DNA of 40,991 nt, from the NCBI GenBank assembly GCA_009731375.1, contig BJOX01000139.1, positions 114,173 through 155,163 on the forward strand, written 5' to 3'. The DNA is from Paulinella micropora (Eukaryota; Cercozoa; Imbricatea; Euglyphida). Below, piece after piece: positions 40,411 to 40,991 of this stretch (position 1 is its first letter; every line of letters begins with the position of its first letter). The notes beneath the pieces were generated by a model. It worked only from the letters and a program-made list of their open reading frames with translations, had not been told where the DNA came from and did no database searches. Both the position numbers and the translations under genes were made by a program.

Positions 40411-40915
40411 ACAAGGAATTTTGGCATTCAGAACACTCATCTAACGCAAATATTTGCGTGAATTCCAAAAAAACTATATCAGCATCAACATCGAGTCTGC
40501 GGCTAGCCACCCTGTCAATATGAGCTCCCAACTCCTCCTGGTTCACACAAACCATGATTCATTCCGACGAGGGTGCAGAAAATAGGCTAAAAAAACAAGG
40601 AATTCTGACATTCAGGACACTCCCTTAACGCAAATATTTGTGTAAATTCCAAAAAAATTATATCAGCATCAAGATCGAGTCTGTGGCTAGCCACCCTGCC
40701 AATATGAGCTCCCAACTCCTCCTGGTTCACACAAACCATGATTTATTCCTACAGCGGTGCGAAAAAAAAAAAGGAATTTTGGCATTCAGGACACTGCCAT
40801 AACGCAAATATTTGCGTGAATTCCACAAAAACTATATCAGCATCAATATCGAGTCTGGGGCTAGCCACCCTGCCAATATGAGCTCCCAACTCCTGGCTCC
40901 CACAAACCCTGAAAA
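40411..40915 (+). repeat. Satellite, about three tandem units of 174-184 bp
   Basis: Units begin at about 40411, 40595 and 40769 with AAGGAATT(T/C)TG and share CAAATATTTG, GCTAGCCACCCTG and TATGAGCTCCCAACTCCT. They match the copies at 971-1250. The array runs into a G-run at 40965-40983, just as the left-hand array does. Confidence 0.85.
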
Positions 40916-40991
40916 AGTTGTGCATGTGAGAATGAAAGGAAAAGCGACCTTGGGAAGAGGAGGAGGGGGGGGGGGGGGGGGGGCAAGAAAA

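Overview
The window is a repeat-rich, intron-bearing nuclear sequence from an unidentified eukaryote. It shows spliceosomal introns (several of 35-65 nt), copia-type LTR retrotransposons, a non-LTR retrotransposon, a tRNA-derived SINE, a foldback/MITE, satellites and very long microsatellites. No bacterial-type operon, tRNA gene, rRNA gene or CRISPR array was seen. Two exon pairs resembling an LDL-receptor class A module hint at an animal or close relative, but an AIR9-like gene fits many eukaryotes, so the lineage is left open. All assignments come from reading motifs, not from database searches.

Layout. 1-3300: SINE copies, a satellite, an assembly gap and one LINE whose two halves lie on opposite strands. 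3911-9332 (+): a ten-exon gene, AIR9-like at the N terminus and coiled coil at the C terminus, with a 1.5-kb in-frame trinucleotide-repeat block in its largest exon. 9860-10435 (+): fragment of another retroelement. 10443-15448 (-): a decayed copia element whose Gag-like region carries a MYND-type zinc finger. 16258-19207 (-): a broken locus with a USP-like and an OTU-like deubiquitinase domain side by side. 19567-19740: a cluster of spaced palindromes. 20951-21781 (+): a three-helix ORF, then a polypurine tract and an LTR. 21961-22326: a foldback/MITE. 22728-25822: a 1.5-kb inverted duplication with two head-to-head membrane-protein gene copies. 26162-35518 (-): a nearly full-length copia element with two similar LTRs, primer-binding and polypurine sites, a Gag with CCCH and CCHC zinc fingers, and a hairpin array in its leader. 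36506-38182 (-): a complete eight-exon RRM/RS-type RNA-binding protein gene. 38305-40991: penta-, tetra- and trinucleotide repeats, poly-G-bounded gaps and the same satellite seen near the left edge.

Only two genes look intact: the AIR9-like/coiled-coil gene (exons sum to 3891 nt, 1296 codons plus stop) and the RRM gene (825 nt, 274 codons plus stop). Both close in frame after splicing at consensus-type sites, which supports the models. The LDLa-type gene pair is partly decayed, and the rest is mostly mobile DNA with frameshifts. The most unusual points are the MYND finger in a copia Gag region, the paired USP and OTU domains, the CCCH fingers in the second copia Gag, the hairpin array in a retroelement leader, and the head-to-head inverted gene duplication.
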